A stretch of DNA of 64,000 nt from Icerya purchasi (taxonomy: Eukaryota; Arthropoda; Insecta; Hemiptera; Monophlebidae): positions 26,921,083-26,985,082 of the forward strand of contig CM077115.1 of NCBI GenBank assembly GCA_039619475.1, in the 5' to 3' direction. The position numbers were made by a program, and so were the translations under genes. The notes under the pieces were generated by a model. It saw only the letters and a program-made list of their open reading frames with translations. It was not told where the DNA came from and did no database searches. The stretch's first letter is position 1, and every line of letters begins with the position of its first letter. Positions 58,721-64,000 of the stretch are shown one piece after another.

Positions 58721-59129
58721 TCCTAATCGTTTTACGAATTTCGCGTTAGAGTGTAACGATATAAAATTGTACGCGATTGAACAGCATAAAGGAAGTATCA
58801 TACGTCTGCGACTGCAAAGCTGTCCTTAAAGTTTCTGACGGAACAAAAAAGAATAAATGATCATTCGGGTTAAAACGGAAACTGTAAAGGACAAAACTTA
58901 CAATACGTTAAGGAAATAAAGAAAAGTAAAATTATAAATAAGGAAAGAGCAACATGGTCACCAAACGATAGCATCAAATTCATCCTGGTCCATATGAATA
59001 TCACCTTCACCCAATGGTACCGCGACAACCACTCGTGTAAAGTGGCCCACAATGCACTGTACAACAGTGCTGAAGAAACAAAAATATTAGAAATAAACGG
59101 AATTAGTTAAATATTAATGTGTGATACAT

Positions 59130-59880
59130 TGAGGAAAAAAAGGTTGGATTAGCAGGAACAGCTAGCAGCGAGAAGAAAGCAAGAACGGAGAATACACAGT
59201 ACGAAGTAGGAATATCAAAGGATAGCAGTTCTAAATAGAAAACCGACCTTTCTGTGGACAGAGATGAGCATTCGAAAAAAACATAATCAGTGCCATGTAG
59301 GCACAGAAAACGAAGAGAAGAGAAAACGATAGAAAAGCGATAAAGAAAAACATGAAGACGTCCGTGACCAAAGGCTATAAAGTGAAAAAATAAAAGACAT
59401 GAAAAAAAAAGATAAGATTATAATTAATGCGGATTTGTAAAGGAAAAATTGTAGAAAGGTTTCCTATTTCCGGTTGTACTCTTTTTCCTTAGATTCAGTA
59501 ATTCAGAGAGACGTCTGATCGTCTGATTGATAACTGAAGAAGCAAGGTAATCAACCTTTTCATTACCCTTAATATACTAGCATGGCTGCGTATCCAAAGG
59601 AAATTATAAATACGAGCGAAAGAGGAAAGAAATTACGGATCGAATATGTAGAATAATGGAATCTGAAGAAGGATGAATGTTGGGAATAAAATGCAATCAA
59701 AGGCGCTGTTAAAATAAGATACCAAAAGAAACATCTTACAGTCAGGAATAGAGACAATAAGTTCAATCGCACGTAAAATTTCCAACAATTTTACGTAGTG
59801 AAGAGAGCGAAATGACGGCAGTTTAAATACACTTGAGTAATTGAGAGTCGGGAATAATTTTTATCACCTATTATTCCTAT
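59130..59880 (-). pseudogene. Old family A LINE RNase H/C-terminal remnant
   Basis: On the minus strand: an RNase H-like stretch (AIELIVSIPDCKMF near 59770-59725, then FLWIRSHASIL near 59600-59570) and a C-terminal region (YVFFECSSLSTERSVFY-like near 59290-59240) aligning with the DADHVFFQYSSLSVERSALY region of the copy at 14034. Many stops; no intact terminus found. Confidence 0.6.
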
Positions 59881-60733
59881 TCATTTAGCTTTTTATGAAA
59901 TGGAGTACAATAGTGAACTATTCTTATTTAACACTAATGTTGTACATGGATCTTGCTTCTAAGTTTCTTCCTTTTAACGACGATGGCTAATTTCGATCTT
60001 GTTTATGATTGAATTCATTTGTATTTCTCCTTTATCGCGACTGATGAACTTATTTGTAATAGTTTTTCCTTTAAATATAAGGCGGGAATACAAATATTTC
60101 TCCTTATAAATCCATCTGATCTCTATAGATGTATCAAAAGAAACTAAATACGTAAAAAAGGTTAAAAATTAGAGGATACGAAAGCTAATGTTGTATTAAA
60201 AAAAAATGTATCAAATTAAAATATAATTAAATTTATTTTTCTACAAAGTATTTTAATCGCTCAAGACATAAAAAAAAAAAAAAAAATGGGTAAGATATTA
60301 TATATATATTTAATTGGTATATATGCGTAAAAGGAATTTTTTGTAAAATTATTTTATTTATGCTTTCTTAATCCTTCTGCGCCGTTTGACGTATTCCTTT
60401 AGGAGCTATTGCGGAAGATAAGTTATTAAGACAATTTATTCTTAATAATTTTTCATTAAGGAGTAAATTGTTTCTAAAGCTAGAAGCCATTAAAAATTAT
60501 TATTATATATTTCTTACTCTTTTTTTTTTCAGGAAGGTTACAATACAGCGAGTAAAATTATTCTGTATTTTGTCTTGTACTATGCATAGAGACAAATCTT
60601 TTCGAGGCCACGTCTGTTGTTATATAACAAGAATAGTACAATTACAAAGCAGAACACACGCAACATACACACTAAAACGCAGCAATTCTGTCAGTTTTAA
60701 TGAATAAGCAAGTGTTCAGTCAACGTTGTTTAG

Positions 60734-60791
<58 letters not shown>

Positions 60792-61713
60792 GTAATAATA
60801 ATAATAACCATAATAATAATCACAACAGTAATAGTAATAGTAATAGTAATAATGATAATAGCAGTAGTTAGTAAAACTCAATTCGAATCGGACCCGGAAA
60901 TAATTTAAAACATTTTGTTACCGCTGCTACTATTGCGTTGCCGTCGGAGATCGGAGCGGTTTTCGGAGATTTTTTGTGACCCTCCCCAACACCTAGTGAA
61001 CCCATCCGTGCAATGCTCACCCGGCATTTCGAGTAATTTATATTTTCTCGTATTGCTCTCTACCGAAAACAAATTAATCTAGGAAAAATAATTGCATTCG
61101 TATTAAATAATCCTCTTAATAATTTATAACAACACAACGATTTAAATACATCCCTTCCGTTCCACCCACGCACTAGTTTTGTTCCTCATTCTACCGTTTA
61201 ATTTAAAGTGTCAAATGATAAATTTTTTACATTAATATTAATCATTTATTCTATTTATTTATTTTATTCTTTGTAAACTGAAATAAGTTTTAGCGTAATT
61301 TTTGCTGTATGGAAGTCTTAATAATGCGCAGAAACCTTACCGGAATCTAATACTTTCTTCTTTTTCTTTTTTTTTTGGAATTGTTGTAAATTTCTTTTCT
61401 TTTTTCTTCTTTTTCTTTTTTGCCAGACCTTTGTCATTGGTCAGTTTACTTGAACTTCCAGAAATTTTAAATATTTATCTGATTAATCGTTACGAATTGA
61501 TAGAGCTTTTCACTAATTATTGATATTAGCGCACAATGATAAGCAATTTTATCTCAAACATAAATGTATTAAACGGTTTCTTCCGATATTGCGATTATTA
61601 CACTACCATATGGATTCTTCCTCCTCGTATTTCATTTTTTACATATCGTTTCGTTCTTTATACCCAGTCAAAATAAATTAGCCGCACGACAGTGTCTTGT
61701 TTTGTTGTTTTTT
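59881..61713. other. Unassigned AT-rich DNA with an (AAT)n microsatellite
   Basis: (ATA)n occupies 60735-60789, followed by degenerate AAT/AGT triplets to about 60865. The isoleucine-rich frame through it is an artefact. No gene is supported. Confidence 0.5.
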
Positions 61714-62164
61714 GTTTTTTCTTTTCTTTTTTTAAATTGGGCACATCAGTAAAAGTCATTCAATACGTAGGATTAGAAGAATAATGAAACGTAAGAAGTG
61801 ACGGAGATTGTATTAGAAAACACGATTATAGCTAACAAAGGAACAACAGAAGGAGGTGGACGAGCAAGGGTTGAGTAAGCACCATAAGGAATTAAGCGAA
61901 TCGAAATAAAAGATTGCACGTTTTGAGGAAATAGAGATAAAATTTAAGTTAAGAGGATTAAAAGGACACAAAGGTGACTGAACAAGAGTGGAAGATAGAA
62001 GCTAGAAACGGATTACGATTAAGGCAAAGAAAATCTATGCAAGAAATAATAAAACAGCTGGCGCTAGGAAAATTATTAAATTAATGTGAAGAGGGAGGAG
62101 AAGGTTGTACGGCCAGGTGAGTAAGGGTTAGAGGAAAGAGGCGGATAGAGATCAACCCAAAAGC

Positions 62165-62958
62165 AGGCCTGAGATTTAGAGGGGGTCTAAGGGGGCTGCA
62201 GCCCCGGACCCTACCCCCAAGAGACACCCGCTTCTGAAATGTAATAAAAAATTAATCTATCATTTGTCGTTTACATCAACTTTTTTTTAAATAAAAAGAA
62301 TTAAGTCTACAAGAGCAAGTGCATTTTTTAATACATTTATTTGTTAATAATTTTGTATCCATTTTTATTTCCTCCTTGATGAGGAAACTTCAGTTTCGTA
62401 AAAACGTACCAGAAATTTGTTTGAAGGTATAAGGAGTTGGAATCTACGTTTTTAGGAAATGTCTGTATGAATGTATGTGCGTGTGTACACGCGCAATACA
62501 CGCACACACATTATCCTTTTATGCAAATTTTTGGTTAAAATTTGCTGAAAAATTCATTGTTTAAAATTATATATATATTAAATATTTAAAGCTTTCACAG
62601 TGATTACTCATAATAAATAATTTTCGGAAACAACTGTATTTTTAAAAAGATATTTATTCGCTAATATCTTTTTAAAAACACAGTTGTTTCCGAAAATTAT
62701 TTATTATTATAATATATATATATATATATATATATTTGTTTTTTTGTAAAATCGAAAATCCTACCTATTATGTCTGTATGATATTTAGTTTTGTTTACAT
62801 TAATAATTATATATTAATTCATGAATTCAAAATAATATAATTGAATTAAATTAAAGAAAATTTAGTTATTCTGTAAAACTGATAATTTTGTCACTTCCGA
62901 AAAGGGCCCCTAATATTTTTCGTAGCCCTAGGACCATCATACACTTTATCCGGGCCTG
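62165..62958. mobile_element. hAT-like non-autonomous element (794 bp)
   Basis: The left end is CAGGCCTGAG; the right end, reversed, is CAGGCCCGGA. The flanking octamers CCCAAAAG (62157-62164) and CCCAAAAA (62959-62966) match at 7 of 8 positions, the duplication size of hAT elements. Subterminal G/C-rich strings (GGGGGTCTAAGGGGGCTGCA) are typical of such MITE-like elements. No transposase frame. (TA)n lies at 62711-62735. Confidence 0.8.
62612..62705. repeat. Near-perfect hairpin inside the hAT-like element
   Basis: AATAAATAATTTTCGGAAAC and its continuation pair with the reverse complement ending near 62705. The stem is about 42 bp with a loop of roughly 10 bases (TTATTCGCTA). Confidence 0.85.
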
Positions 62959-64000
62959 CCCAAAAATCATGGTGAGAATGATAAGGGAAAGAGCAAAAAC
63001 GTTGGGAGAGGAATCTACGAAGGAAGCGATCATTTAATGCTTCTGAGCGTGCCAAAGAGTCGGCAAGATCATTCCCGGCAATGTTACCAGTGACCCGGGA
63101 TATCAGTTCGAATAGAACGGAGAGCTAATAAATTTTAAATTAAGGAACGAATATAAAGAATAGTAGAACCAGTGTGGAGGTCTTAAAAAACAGGGACGAG
63201 CAGATAGCTGATAAAACGACTTTCGAATCGGAGGAAAAGAGCACTTTTGATCAATTATTCATAACCGTGGATTCGACCAGGAAGATGGAAGAAAAGGAGT
63301 TGAAAGAATTTGGAGTAGAAAACGGCACTAACATTTGAAACAGACTCTGAACTGTCATTGGAAATTATAGTATAAACCGAAAATAGTGAGGATTAGCTGA
63401 ATTCGCTATACACCGCCGAACGTGAAAGAGATTTAATAAAGGAACGATTTTATAAGCACGAAATGTAAAAAAATGAAGGCAATTTTCTCAGAAACATGGA
63501 GAATCCATAAAGAATTTTCCAAAATAGCAAGGGGGAGTTTTTAAGCTCATCATAGTAGAATAGAGGGCGTATCATAGGAAGGATAGACGAAAATATCATC
63601 AGCAAAAAAATAAAGAACTAGACGAAATAGAAAAAAATAGAGAGACTGTGGTATCATATGTTGAAAAGGATAGCACTAAAACACGATCGTTTCGAAAAAC
63701 CTCGAAAAAATGATCTGGAAGAGGTGAAAAAAGGGGTAACGCGAAAAGATCGATAACTAAGAAAGTAAACTGAAGTGAATTAAAAGCCGAGATAGCATCA
63801 ATGAATGCGGAGATGATAATTTTTTTGCAAATGAGGGATTTATGGATATCAACAAGAAAAAAGAAATATGCAATGAAGAGCAGTAGAACAGAAGCCAAAC
63901 ATATTATCACGAAGTGCATTATTGTAGTCTCGAACCAAGCGTTTGTCAATCATATTTTCTATAAAAGTTTTCTTAAGCAGGAAGCCAGAGAAATGAAATG

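Larger units (their letters stand above)
61714..64000 (-). mobile_element. Family A LINE split by a hAT-like element, running off the window
   Basis: From the right edge leftward: RT with a SAFIDAISAFNSLQ segment near 63805-63765 and FFADDIFVYPSY near 63615-63580, a connection region, the RNase H end GNIAGNDLADSLARSEALND near 63095-63035, and HHDFW near 62975. At that point a hAT-like element intervenes (62165-62958). Left of it the ORF2 end (VDLYPPLSSNPYSP) continues, reaching a 3' tail at 61714-61733. The protein order proves continuity across the insert. Stops and shifts are frequent, and the 5' part lies outside the window. Confidence 0.82.

Noticed and set aside
60726..60908. Isoleucine-rich 60-codon frame
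   Set aside because: It is a translation of the (ATA)n microsatellite.

Overview
This is an AT-rich eukaryotic window, most likely from an insect. It holds animal-type retroelements (BEL/Pao, Penelope-like, RTE, Jockey-like and I/R1-like LINEs), tRNA-derived SINEs, a mariner-like palindrome, hAT-like non-autonomous elements, long A/T runs and microsatellites. I found no host protein-coding gene, no rRNA and no true tRNA. A bacterial-style reading (operons, RBS, CRISPR) does not apply. The insect assignment rests on element types only; a hemipteran source is possible but not shown.

Layout. 1-2.1 kb: Penelope-like element (PLE) in a head-to-head arrangement, with a GIY-YIG endonuclease and a candidate hammerhead ribozyme. 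2.1-13.9 kb: mostly unassigned DNA with SINEs and a Jockey-type RT remnant. 13.9-14.8 kb: a 5'-truncated LINE (called family A here, RNase H-bearing) with a clear target-site duplication. 16.4-16.9 kb: palindromic mariner/IS630-like remnant. 17.5-23.3 kb: family A copies and an RTE element split by a second LINE (family B). 23.5-24.3 kb: hAT-like element. 24.6-30.2 kb: a 5.57-kb foldback-like element with long inverted arms, 16-bp subterminal tandem repeats and an 8-bp target duplication. This is the most unusual object in the window.

31.9-36.9 kb: LINE remnants. 36.86-43.04 kb: a complete, apparently very young BEL/Pao retrotransposon on the minus strand, with one uninterrupted 1741-codon polyprotein, LTRs differing at one base, and a 5-bp target duplication; it split an old LINE. 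43.8-46.4 kb: 5' half (ORF1 and endonuclease) of a family A LINE. 46.6-53.2 kb: two family B LINEs in opposite orientation with a family A copy between them. 55.5-64 kb: further family A copies, one interrupted by a truncated RTE (9-bp duplication) and one by a hAT-like element (8-bp duplication with one mismatch).

The genes do not form a pathway. The window is a layered record of transposition. Insertion order can be read in several places, and four separate structures would fold into long hairpins if transcribed. Boundaries and duplications of the best elements were read base by base. Clade names come from motif recognition without database searches, and LINE family letters A, B and C are local labels.
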